DNA of 10,444 nucleotides from Larix sibirica (GCA_004151065.3 NWUY0303882624.1:1-10444), one strand, 5' to 3'; counted from the first letter of the stretch, positions 1-8,473 are shown. Numbers and translations: made by a program. The notes: generated by a model from the letters alone, not told the origin.

Positions 1-249
1 ACTTGTTTCAAGATAAGTATTCTCTTGTATTTGAATTATCCAATGTTTTTAATTGAATACTGCTATGATTATGCTGGAAACTTGCATGCTAGATGTGTAT
101 AGTAGATTTTATTTCCGCTGTGTTTATTTAATTATACATCTGCACACATGTGTTTTTGTTTACATGAATTTGTTTATGATGAATGGGGCTGAGAAGTTGA
201 AATGGCCCAAATTTGTAGTCATGTTCCCTTTCTCGATCTGGATTGAAGG

Positions 250-900
250 GAGGGGACGTGACATGACCCATGCATGTCCAACAAGTAAGGCTCCTAGATT
301 GAACACTTCTTAAGCAAGGTCCAACACTTCTCCTCCAATGGCCTCTAAAGCTCCCTCCCAAGTCATGTATACCTTCGGGTCCACATGATTGTTGCTAGAC
401 CCAAGTGTCATCAAGTCAAGTACAAGCCTCCATGGAAGCAACCAAGTGTGTCCATGCAACCTCCGTTATGTCCAATGCTCCTCCAAGGAAAGTCATCCTC
501 CTAAGCAAGCAACCACCCTCCATGTGTTGGCTACATGAAGTCATCAAGCTCCATAGGTATACAACATTCCATGGAAGAATGCCATACAAGCATCAAGACA
601 AGGCATTGCAATCAGTGAGCAAGTCAACTCAAATGTGAATGTCCACGGTACAACCAAGGCTCATCCATACACCATGCACTTGACATCACATGAAGCACCC
701 TGAAGCATGGCCCAAAAACCAACAAATACTAGTATTACACAAGGAAATGCTCCCTTGGGTGGGGCCATGTATCCCATGTTTCCAGCATTTCATGGACAAA
801 GAAACTTAGTGAGAGGCATTTCCCCACACCTCCCCTTAGGGGAAATTTGGGGGATGCCAGGATTCCCCCCCCCTCACGATTTTTCCCAATGGCCATAGAA
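250..900. repeat. C-rich, low-complexity repeat-like stretch, possible LTR or leader fragment
   Basis: The plus strand is enriched in CAAG, CATG and TCCA words over several hundred bases, and a GGGGACGTGACATG motif begins the block near 252. The right part holds a small inverted repeat TCCCC-TTA-GGGGA (831-843) and a run of nine C (865-873). The composition changes sharply after 900 to A-rich sequence. This is typical of degenerate retroelement sequence, but I see no protein motif, primer-binding site or LTR ends. The open frame at 707-898 is Pro/Gly-rich and short and is not called as a gene. Confidence 0.3.
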
Positions 901-1169
901 ACAGCCAATTTTTTAAAGAAAACACAAAAAAGTAAAAGGTATAAAGCAAATGTGAATATTTAGTTCATACTTCCATTGCTCATGTTTGTGACTGGTCATT
1001 GGTTTTTCAAATATTTAGATTTTTGTTTTTTTAGGATTTCAGATAGGGTCTCCTATGTTGAGGAGACCAATGTTTCCCGTGACACTTCCAAAAATTTGGG
1101 AGGTGTGTCCACATTTCTCCCATTTGCATTTCGCCATGTCAACATCTCTCATCTTGGAAACTTGGTGGA

Positions 1170-1570
1170 ACATTGCCAAATACCATCAGAAATATGCTAG
1201 ACTTTGCCAAGGACAAAGGAGACCCAAGATAAGGCATGGATGTCTATTCCATCCCATGCTCTTTTGCAAGATTATATATTGGAGAAATTGGCCTCTCTAT
1301 CAAAGTGAGATTAAAGAAACATGAAACATAATGCACAATAGAACATAGAAAACTGAGTTGGCTAAGCATTCATACATGTCAAAACATTATATCTGCATTG
1401 AGGAAGGCAAGGTTATTTCTAAAGAGAAGCACAATACAAAAAGAAGAATTTGGGAGGCTCAAGAAATAGAAAATTATACAAATAATCTGAACAAGGATAA
1501 CAAGTTGAATATTAGCAATACTTGGAAAATGGTGATACATCACTTCAGTGAACTTGGGATAATCGATTAA
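1170..1570 (+). mobile_element. Relic of a Penelope-like retroelement: GIY-YIG endonuclease domain
   Basis: Two adjoining frames together give the C-terminal endonuclease of a Penelope-like element. The first (1170-1328) reads PNTIRNMLDFAKDKGDPR, a stop at 1230, then GMDVYSIPC and LYIGEIGLSIKVRLKKHE. The second (about 1331-1567) reads MHNRT, a TAG at 1346, then ELAKHSYMSKHYICIEEGKV, followed by a KRRI-WEAQEIE and NNLNKDN pattern. The VYSIPC...YIGE core, the following Arg and the EAxEI glutamate are hallmarks of the GIY-YIG fold in this group. The cysteine usual in a PCSCG-like pair is replaced here by Phe. Two stops and a frameshift near 1328 mark it as dead. The reverse-transcriptase part is not recognisable upstream, so this is a 5'-truncated copy. 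Its orientation matches the kinase gene. Confidence 0.78.
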
Positions 1571-2199
1571 TGGGTTCTATGCATTGCTAATATAAAAGGG
1601 CTCTTCATCATTTGGAAAGTGGTTGTGAACAAATATTGTGTGCGCCATAGTCGTGTCACCTTCTTATGATCATTCATCATTTGACAAAAAAAGATGGATT
1701 TGCATATTACCTTAGATATACTAATATTTGCTATATAGCAAGTTTAGTCTTGAAATTATTATGTCTCAATGTGGTTGAAAGGCACATATCTCACTTTCTG
1801 TGCATGCATACTACTGACTACACTATTAACTGCTGTTTATGTTAAAGAAGCCAACAAACAGATATGGTATTTCAAATCGTCTCAAATCTAATATCTGTGG
1901 ACCCGTTATCCTTTATTAAAACTTGAGCAAGTATCTCTCTGGATGATGGGCCTAACTAGTGTCTCGAAACATAGAGAGTAAAACCATTGCTATCATAGGC
2001 ATTCCAACACTGCAAATTGCTGAACCTATGAACAAAAAATAATATGATTGATTTGGATGACATCATTGTCAAAGAGGAGTATGGCGATCGATGTATGTGC
2101 ATTGACCAATGTGCAACCATGTATACATTTTACACACTTTGCTGTATGCATTTTAGCCACATATACCGTTCAATGTCTTGCTTCCCCGAGAGCCTCATG
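1571..2199. other. AT-rich spacer with no recognisable feature
   Basis: This stretch separates the Penelope-like and LINE relics. It has short frames only, with no protein motif, RNA gene or repeat that I can support. The frame that becomes the reverse transcriptase is open from 2048, but its first ~50 residues show no family pattern. Confidence 0.5.
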
Positions 2200-2760
2200 C
2201 AGTTGGATGGCTCTCACCAATGTTTGTGATCTCTACCTTTGCAGTACGAACGTCATGATTTTCAATACCACCAAGAAATCTCTTGAGGATTTTCACTTCT
2301 CTTTCTGCAGGGGTGAAGTGGAGGTAATGACAGCTGACACATTTTTGGGGGTCCAATTCACAGGCCCTCAGTTCACCGTGGAGCTTTCTCTTTACAAACT
2401 TGGCTCTGCAAAGAGTGTGCGTCCCTTAGCCTTGCTCTAACAACGGTGTTTCTAGTTGCAGTTTCAGGGCATCCCTGAGAGAATATCAATATACCTTTTT
2501 GACATCATCATCAAACCCACAGTTCTTTATGGGGCTGAGGTTTGAGGTCGGTTTCTATCCTTTGTAGATTGGACATGTGTTGAGAGGGTGCTGTCTATCA
2601 TGGTCAAATGTATGATCCGTTCCTCTTGTCATTGCCCAAGCTTAGTTAGTTTGGGGTCCATCCTTTATGCTTGGAGAACATTTTTAGATTCGTTTTGTTC
2701 CTTCACAGGATCTGTACTCTGCTGGACTCTGCTTCTGGCTGAGATAGGTACCCTTTTCTC
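2200..2760 (+). mobile_element. Decayed non-LTR (LINE-type) reverse transcriptase fragment
   Basis: One frame from about 2200 to 2620 is interrupted only by TAA 2438, TAG 2453 and TGA 2543. It reads VMIFNTTKKSLEDF, then FLGVQFTGPQFT and PTVLYGAEV, followed by DWTCVERVL. This matches the palm-to-thumb part of plant non-LTR reverse transcriptases, where an LYGxEVW motif follows a YLGV motif. A shifted frame (2641-2760) continues with ENIFRFVLFLHRI and DRYP, as the C-terminal extension of such proteins does. The YADD box should lie upstream and is not recognisable. The fragment is inactive; the LINE clade is not resolved. Confidence 0.7.
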
Positions 2761-3204
2761 TCCCTTTGCTCTTCTTGTTCTTCCACCTATACTTCACTAG
2801 TATTTGTAGTTGTTATGTCAATGTTGAGCTAGGGCCTGGTGCCTCTTAGGGTTTTCTCTTCCACTTTACCTAGATATGACTACTCGCTTTTTTATTGTCA
2901 TCTGCATCTTTTATTTTTGTGTTAACTTTTAAGCATCTAGGAGTGTTCTAGATACTCCCATAGTCTATTGCCTACAAATTGTACTCTCCAGTCCCGTTGA
3001 CCTTATTTTGGGTCGTTTGTTGGACATCAATAAAATAATCGTATGTTTATTTCAATGTGCACCTTCTATAACCCTGATATTTTAGTTTGGTAACAAAGTG
3101 ATGTTGTTGCAACTAAAAGATAGTCTTAAAAATTGCTTCCTTGCTTCATATTTCGGGGTCAGTAATTGTGACGTCTATTAACCCTTACCTGATATAATTG
3201 TCAG
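2761..3204 (+). other. Probable LINE 3' tail and intron sequence before the first visible exon
   Basis: No exon is recognised here. The stretch up to about 3060 continues without obvious break from the reverse-transcriptase relic and ends near an ATCAATAAAATAATCG run, so it may be the element's 3' part. There is no clear poly(A) tail or target-site duplication. From 3061 to the acceptor at 3204 the sequence looks like ordinary T-rich plant intron. Confidence 0.35.
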
Positions 3205-3300
3205 GAAGTATTTCTTCTCCCCAAAGCTTAGCTCCTCCATTTGTGCCAAGAAAACGAGCACGGAGAGCTGTACCAGCTTCATTGCCACCTATGATCGAAG
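3205..3300 (+). CDS. ALE2: ALE2-like gene, first visible exon: Ser/Pro-rich basic module
   Basis: This 96-bp exon follows the acceptor TTGTCAG and ends at G|GTCTCT. It is read from phase 1 into phase 1 and encodes a Ser/Pro-rich stretch with a basic cluster (PRKRARR). An in-frame TAA at 3195-3197 just upstream confirms that coding does not continue to the left, so an intron precedes it. The donor GTCTCT is weak; a second GT at 3307 would break the frame with the next exon. No homologous domain is visible; assignment rests on frame and phase continuity with the downstream exons. Confidence 0.75.
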
Positions 3301-6300
3301 GTCTCTGTAATATCCTTTCTTTGGGTTTTAGCTGTGCATATAGTTTATGTTTCACTGTTGCCAACGATGCAGATTAAGTTTGTTTCTTTACCATGTTTAG
3401 AATGACCTTGATTTTCCACTTTACTTCTAGTCATTGTACCTACAGGGATAATAAAAGACAATAAGACAAGACATGCTAATGCTTTATTGTATTTTTTGCA
3501 GGAAATATCCCTTCTGGAACTTCAATCCCTTCCTCGGCACAAAGAAAACCAGTAGCAGGACGTGCTGGCGTTGTGATGCAACCTATGAGTCAAGGTACCC
3601 AATTTTCTTTTTAATTTCAGTATGCAAGAGCATTAATAATTTACTTTTTCTGTATGGTATGCAGAATTTCTTTTTGTAGGGCCCTCTCTTTCACCTACAA
3701 TTAACAGCCCATCTGGATCACCTGTTAGGAAACCAGGAATACATCCATTAGCACCATAATTTTTTTTCCTTCACACCATGGAGGTGTGCATGGTAGGAAA
3801 CATCTCTGTGTTGTCTAAAAGTCTCTTCTATGGATGTATAGTTATTAAATACAGGGCAATGTTCTATTGTGTAGTGCCTAAAGCGGCTCCCCCAAGCATT
3901 ATTCCTTCTAGACATCATGGGAAGAAGCGAAAAAAAACCATGGCTGCATCACCAATGTTTGTTGGTCCTCCTCCTCCTCAAGGTTTGTCAATATGCATTG
4001 TTTCTCATTATTCTTACACTCAAAGTTATATTTTTATTCAGATTTGTTAAATTTCCGAGTAAGAATGAATCTTTACTGTCCAAATACAGCAAATGTATTC
4101 TATTGATTGTTCAATTGTTTTGGTCAACTGGGGAAATCTAAACATGAAGAAACTTTAGAGCAGATTTCTAATATATTTCTTGTACAGATTGTGCAACACT
4201 GACTTGTGTTGAACCACTGACAAACACTCCTCTTGCTTCACCGTGTGGCTGTGTGCTTCCTATGCAAATTGGGATTTTGCTTGGGGTGGCACCTTATGCG
4301 TTTTTCCCATTGGTTTCTGAGCTTGCTGCTGAGATAGCAGCAGGAACATATCTGAAGCAAAGTCAAGTTCGGATTATGGGAGCAAATGCAGACAATGAAT
4401 ATCAGGAGAAGACATATGTGAATGTCAATTTAGTGCCACTTGAAGAAAAATTTGATACTACTACTGCCCTATTGACATATGAAAGATTTTGGCAAAAGAA
4501 GGTGATTATTAATGGGACCCTTTTTGGTGATTATCAAGTTACTTTTGTTCATTATCCAGGTATGGTTTTCAGATTATGCATTTTCTGTATGATGAGGCAT
4601 TTTCAATATTCTGTTCAGTTTGTATTAAGTATGTGTTTATGAGAAGGAGATTATTTGTATTCAGGGCTTCCTCCACCGCCGCCTTCTCCATTTGTAAATG
4701 GAAATGTGGATGGTGGGGCCAATGGAAACAGCAGTGGCATCAGTAGTGAAGACCCACTTGGGGTTGATATAAGGAAAAGGAGTGAAAAATTAGGTGGTGG
4801 TACCATTGCTGCTGTTGCCTTATCTTCATCTGTAGCTGTGGTGATCTGTCTTGGAGCAGTTTGTTTCATGCTTTTGAAATGTAGGAACCAAGGCAAGCCA
4901 GCTCCAGCTGTTGTGCCCACATTTACCTCATCTGTAACAAAAAGATCAGGTAGCTAGTCTGAAATAATATTTTGAATTATCCAAAGAATGTCAAGGCTGA
5001 TGATGTTTGGCAGGGGACTTTATTTGGCTGAATACCTAATTTATTATGTGCAGGTGGTGGTTCCATCCTTTCAAGTAGCATGGAAAGCTCAATGTCACTT
5101 TCATTTGTTTCAAGTATGGCTACCTATACAGGATCTGCAAAAATATTCACACTAGCTGAGCTTGAAAAGGCCACAGATAGATTCAATTCTCAGAACATAC
5201 TTGGAGAGGGAGGTTTTGGACGTGTTTATCGTGGAGTACTAGAAGATGGAACGAAGTTAGCTGTGAAAGTTCTTAGAAGAGATGATCAGCAAGGAGGACG
5301 TGAATTTATGGCAGAAGTGGAGATGCTTAGTCGCTTGCATCATCGAAACTTGGTAAAGTTAACAGGAATCTGTACTGAAGAACATAACCGTTCTTTGGTT
5401 TATGAGCTTATCCCTAATGGCAGTGTGGAATCTCATTTACATGGTATGCTGTTTTCTGACTAAGCTGCCACTTCATATGTTTTTTCATAAGTGTCTGAAA
5501 TTCATGCCTAGGATGAGTGCCAATTCAAATTCCATAGTTCTTTCAGCATAATAGTATTATCAAATTTGGAATTTAGCAATTTGCAGGTCCAATCTAATGT
5601 TTGGATTGCAATTGTTTCACTATTTCAGACCAAGACAAAGAAACTGCTCCACTTGATTGGGATGCCCGCATGAAAATAGCACTTGGTGCAGCACGAGGGC
5701 TTGCCTATCTTCACGAAGATTCAAACCCTCGGGTTATACATCGAGATTTTAAGTCTAGCAACATTTTGCTAGAGGATGATTTTACTCCCAAAGTGTCAGA
5801 TTTTGGACTTGCAAAAGTAGCTTCTGATGAGGGGAAAGGGTACATCTCAACACGGGTTATGGGGACGTTTGGGTATTTAGCTGGATTCCTTTTAAGCACA
5901 ATGCTTCAAAATTTTGTTTCATTATTTTCTCTAACTTGAAGAAGAATACTAGGTCATTTCAACTATTGTTTGGTGTACAATCCTTTTTTTCGGAGATGTT
6001 TACTCATGAAATTTTATGGTACAATGGATTAACATTCAATTCCATGTGTCTGCAGATATGTTGCTCCCGAGTATGCAATGACTGGACATCTGCTTGTCAA
6101 GAGTGATGTATACAGTTATGGTGTAGTGTTGCTTGAGTTGCTTTCTGGGAGGAAGCCGGTTGACATGTCTCAACCTCATGGGCAGGAAAATCTAGTGACT
6201 TGGGCCCGTCCATTGCTTACCTCAAAGGAGGGCTTGGAGATGTTAGTAGACCCTGCTTTAAATGGTTCTTTTTCATTTGACAACATGGCAAGAGTTGCAG

Positions 6301-6803
6301 CTATTGCTTCAATGTGTGTCCAGCCTGAGGTCTCTCACAGGCCATTTATGGGTGAAGTTGTACAAGCCTTGAAGCTTGTTTATAATGATTCCGACACAAG
6401 CAATGGGGGTGGATCTCAAAACTATAGTCAAGAAGAAGATGTTCCTAGTTCTGATAATGAGCTCAAGGAAGACTCTGATCAGAAATGGTGGCGTAGCACC
6501 CAATATGTACCTGATGGTACATCATTTGTAACAATTGATTATGATTCTGGCCCACTTCATGGACAGGATCTAGATACAGACAGACCACTCTCAGCATCTG
6601 CCTTGCTCTCTTCTTCTGGAAGGTTTGTCAGGGAACCATCAGGATCTTTCAGAAGGCATAGCAGCTCTGGTCCCCCGAGAGCATCTAGAAACAAACCTTG
6701 GTACAGAATCAGGGGTTTGACAGGAGGCAGCATGAGTGAGCATGGCCTTACAAGCCACTTCGGCACTGGTTTAGACACAGATGCTCTTGAGCTTTGGCCC
6801 TGA
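3205..6803 (+). CDS. ALE2: ALE2-like receptor-like Ser/Thr kinase (5'-partial, multi-exon)
   Basis: This is a spliced gene for a plasma-membrane receptor kinase of the ALE2 (ABNORMAL LEAF SHAPE 2) family. Joined blocks 3205-3300, 3502-3594, 3680-~3756, 3875-3982, 4188-4559, 4665-4949, 5054-5443, 5629-5872 and 6056-6803 give about 800 residues. In order these are a Ser/Pro-rich basic extracellular part, a four-Cys ectodomain, a transmembrane helix (about 4802-4876), a kinase domain and an acidic/Ser-rich tail ending in LELWP. Kinase landmarks are the glycine loop GEGGFG (5203-5220), ATP-binding Lys (5266-5268), HRDFKSSN (5739-5762), DFG (5799-5807) and APE (6063-6071), so an active RD kinase is expected. 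Introns are GT-AG except after the 3680 exon, where no donor fits. Known of the family: Arabidopsis ALE2 works with ACR4 and ALE1 in epidermis and cuticle formation. The start codon and signal peptide are not in view. PERK-like kinases are the alternative, but the ectodomain argues for ALE2. Confidence 0.94.
3502..3594 (+). CDS. ALE2: ALE2-like gene, exon: Ser/Pro-rich module 2
   Basis: This 93-bp exon lies between a T-rich TTTTTTGCAG acceptor and a CAAG|GTACCC donor. It is phase 1 at both ends, so skipping it would keep the frame. It encodes a Ser/Pro/Gly-rich segment with a basic RKP motif, like its neighbours. It is extracellular if the topology of the family holds. Confidence 0.8.
3680..3756 (+). 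CDS. ALE2: ALE2-like gene, exon with unresolved 3' end: Ser/Pro-rich module 3
   Basis: After the acceptor TTTTTGTAG the phase-1 frame gives a Ser/Pro-rich segment containing [11 protein letters not shown], then meets TAA at 3757-3759. An upstream CAG at 3662-3664 is an alternative in-frame acceptor adding five residues. The only GT between the acceptor and the stop that could act as a donor is at 3724, and it is in phase 0, which does not fit the phase-1 acceptor of the next exon. The end given here is therefore simply the last codon before the stop. Either the donor is non-canonical or lost, the assembly has an error, or this allele is truncated. Confidence 0.6.
3875..3982 (+). CDS. ALE2: ALE2-like gene, exon: proline-rich segment with KKRKK cluster
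   Basis: The exon is read in the frame [15 protein letters not shown], followed by a GKKRKK basic cluster and a VGPPPPQ end, then donor CAAG|GTTTGT in phase 1. The acceptor is taken as TTGTGTAG at 3873-3874, which gives phase 1 like the neighbouring exons. A second acceptor, ATACAG at 3853-3854, would need a phase-2 partner, and none was found. The genomic frame is open from 3760 to 4050, so frame alone does not fix the 5' boundary. Confidence 0.75.
4188..4559 (+). CDS. ALE2: ALE2-like gene, exon: Cys-containing ectodomain
   Basis: This 372-bp exon encodes the conserved extracellular domain of ALE2-type kinases. It opens with a D-C-x3-TCVEPLT pattern and a CGC motif; the four cysteines start at 4190, 4205, 4244 and 4250. 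It continues through [13 protein letters not shown] and QVRIMGAN to the closing FVHYPG just before the donor. One N-glycosylation sequon (NGT) is at 4511-4519. The acceptor is TTGTACAG and the donor CCAG|GTATGG, phase 1 at both ends. The ligand of this domain is not known to me. Confidence 0.92.
4665..4949 (+). CDS. ALE2: ALE2-like gene, exon: Pro-rich juxtamembrane and transmembrane segment
   Basis: This 285-bp exon begins with LPPPPPSPF, continues through a Gly/Asn/Ser-rich linker and then encodes a hydrophobic helix of about 25 residues (4802-4876). The helix is followed by a stop-transfer stretch with Lys and Arg (LKCRNQGK). It thus joins the ectodomain to the cytoplasmic kinase. The acceptor is GTATTCAG and the donor TCAG|GTAGCT, phase 1 at both ends. 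Confidence 0.92.
5054..5443 (+). CDS. ALE2: ALE2-like gene, exon: kinase N-lobe
   Basis: This 390-bp exon starts with the Gly/Ser-rich juxtamembrane stretch and [15 protein letters not shown], the usual lead-in to this RLK kinase group. It then has the glycine-rich loop [11 protein letters not shown], the AVK lysine at 5266-5268, the alphaC region [12 protein letters not shown] and [12 protein letters not shown]. It ends at HLH before donor CATG|GTATGC, phase 1. Confidence 0.96.
5629..5872 (+). CDS. ALE2: ALE2-like gene, exon: kinase catalytic and activation loops
   Basis: This 244-bp exon begins after ATTTCAG and encodes [20 protein letters not shown], the catalytic loop HRDFKSSN, the magnesium-binding DFG and the activation segment up to RVMGTFG. 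It leaves in phase 2 at GG|GTATTT, and the next exon restores the glycine codon and continues YVAPEY. The HRD arginine and both catalytic-loop Asp and Asn are intact. Confidence 0.96.
6056..6803 (+). CDS. ALE2: ALE2-like gene, last exon: kinase C-lobe and conserved tail
   Basis: This 748-bp terminal exon starts after TCTGCAG with [20 protein letters not shown]. It carries subdomains VIII to XI, with the conserved arginine in [13 protein letters not shown]. Then comes a ~130-residue Ser/Asp/Glu-rich tail with [28 protein letters not shown] and a LELWP end, before TGA at 6801-6803. The tail resembles that of other ALE2-like proteins, which argues against a more generic RLK. Confidence 0.96.
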
Positions 6804-6915
6804 TGCTTGCATATGTTTCTAAATTCTTTCTCCCCGAAATGTACATGAACACAGCACAGCTTGTAACTTCAGGGTGCAGGCTGGAGAGAATAAATTAGGG
6901 CTCCAATTAATGGAT
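6804..6915 (+). other. 3' untranslated region of the ALE2-like gene
   Basis: The sequence after the TGA is U-rich and non-coding, and it contains a TTGTAA motif before the poly(A) signal. The real cleavage site is not determinable here; longer 3' ends extending into the low-copy-looking sequence beyond 6915 are possible. Confidence 0.6.
6889..6894 (+). terminator. Candidate poly(A) signal AATAAA
   Basis: A perfect AATAAA hexamer lies 86 bases after the stop codon of the kinase gene, on the same strand and within a normal distance for plant near-upstream elements. Plants use this hexamer loosely, so other sites may also be used. Confidence 0.5.
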
Positions 6916-8400
6916 TGTTGGCTAAGGATGAATTTGAGCTCTGGAATAATTTGGGCTTTTCCTTGAGCATTAGTTTAGTGATCTATTGCTACCTGATGCA
7001 TGTGATTTTATTTGTTCCTTGTCTAGCAGAAACTGAAAACAACATGATTATTGGTGCATCTGTATTTGCTCCTAGTCTGGTGTTGCAAATTGTCATGGTT
7101 ATTGGAGCATGGTATTCACTGTCATAGTAGGGTGCTCTACTCTAGATGGATGAATTATTCAAATGTTTATTCAGCAGAAAATGATTGGGTGCAAGGACAA
7201 ATTACTGCTGTTGGGTTTTTCTGCTCTCCGGTCTGTACTAAGAACATAATGAGCAGCTGGAAATCCATGTTTGGATGGTAGCCTTGCTGAGATCAATTTA
7301 GGGGAAAACCTCATTTCCCAAGTCTAAATTTATCATTGAGACATGCCGGTTTTGTTGCTATCCATTCCGCTGTTGATAATCTTTTGATGCAGCCTGATGA
7401 ATTGGGAATGTGCTCTTTGGATCATGGTAGTGAGTGTGGGCATGCACAATTTTTAATTTCTTACAATCAGCATCAGCTGCTGCCACTCAAATGTATTGTT
7501 AATTGTATTAATGTGAGTATATTTGACCAAGAAAGCGGCATTCACATATGATATAATCTGATGCTGTTTGTATTCCTTTTTGTCATTTTGTAGTTCCATA
7601 TACCCTCTGGGAGTACCCAAATGATTTGAAATTTGTAGGCAACAAGTTCAGTCCCTGGTTACGACTGAATTGTAGTAGGAAGATTCTTTACATTGGCATT
7701 TGTTGCATTCTGAATGATCCTTATACTTTCGAGTTATTTCTCTTAGATGTTGAACCCTCTGATGATGGTCTGCTTAAACTTGGTGTGGCAGTTGGGAAAA
7801 CGTAGATTTGTTCAGATTTCATATTCACTCCCTAATAATTATAAAATTTTGGAATGATATTGAAAAGCTTCAAGTGGTTTTCATACTATCTCCCCAGTTA
7901 GATGGTTCTAACTAAACAAGCACTTGTTTTGGTACAGGGTTGGATCTGAGTTATACCATAAGAGCCTTGCTGAATGCGCTGGTGTCTTCGCTCTTTTGTC
8001 TAGTAGAGTTTCACTAAACTTGGTACTGGCCATGATGTTTCAAAGTTGACTCAGTGTCTGAAAGGATCATCCAAACATATCAATTTTAACAAAAGAATAT
8101 ATCCCTAGTTCATAATCCTTTTTATAACAAACTGAATCATGCAAACAACTTAGAATACCCAATTTGACTTGTGTGTTCACTACTTTTACATGCTTTTCTT
8201 TATTTTATTTTTACATTAAAATAATAATTGGAAATATATTTTTAATATTTCTATATTGTTTAAGAAGCAGGGCTTTACTAACTCATTATGTGTTCCATTT
8301 GCTTTTGGGATGGATTTTGAGAAAATGTTTTTCTTCAAAATGTTTAATACCTCCTAGCACTGAAGGAAAATGAAACGGTCATCTGGGTTTTTATAACAAC
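6916..8400. other. 3' flank without recognisable genes
   Basis: Frames here are short and lack domain motifs. Base composition up to about 8050 resembles transcribed non-coding or low-copy flank. From about 8160 to 8260 it is strongly AT-rich. Two 17-base near-copies (7043-7059 and 7094-7110) differ at two positions. No tRNA or transposon protein was seen. Confidence 0.5.
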
Positions 8401-8407
8401 TTTTAGA

Positions 8408-8473
8408 AGTCTTTTTGAAATTGAAAACATGAATAAATTAAAGTCTTTTGAAATTGAAAACATGAATAAATTA
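8408..8473. repeat. Tandem duplication, ~33-bp unit, two copies
   Basis: Unit 1 (8408-8440) and unit 2 (8442-8473) are identical except for one T in a T-run, and are separated by a single A. Each begins AGTCTTTT and ends AATAAATTA. The near-identity suggests a recent local duplication by replication slippage. Confidence 0.9.

Noticed and set aside
707-898. Short Pro/Gly-rich plus-strand frame beginning MAQKPTNTS, considered as a small gene or gag start.
   Set aside because: It lies in low-complexity C-rich sequence with a nine-C run, has no recognisable motif, and is only 63 codons long.
2700-2760. A CACAG...GATAG|GTACCC block that looks like a small exon of the kinase gene.
   Set aside because: In the relevant frame it reads as the C-terminal continuation of the reverse-transcriptase relic (FRFVLFLHRI, DRYP), not as receptor sequence.
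3778-4050. Plus-strand open frame from an ATG at 3778 as a possible alternative start of the receptor.
   Set aside because: Its first ~32 codons are intron-like with no signal peptide or family match; only the part from 3875 looks like the receptor, and exons of the same gene lie further upstream.
4651-4920. Minus-strand open frame of 89 codons opposite the transmembrane exon.
   Set aside because: It is a shadow of a constrained plus-strand exon and has no motif of its own. The same holds for the minus frames at 5711-5899, 6309-6503 and 6557-6778.
5873-5939. The exon ending at 5872 stays open into the intron, reading GYLAG, which mimics the GYLAPEY of related kinases.
   Set aside because: The GG|GTATTT donor and the TCTGCAG acceptor at 6055 restore GYVAPEY exactly. 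The read-through frame soon stops and would lack the APE motif and C-lobe.
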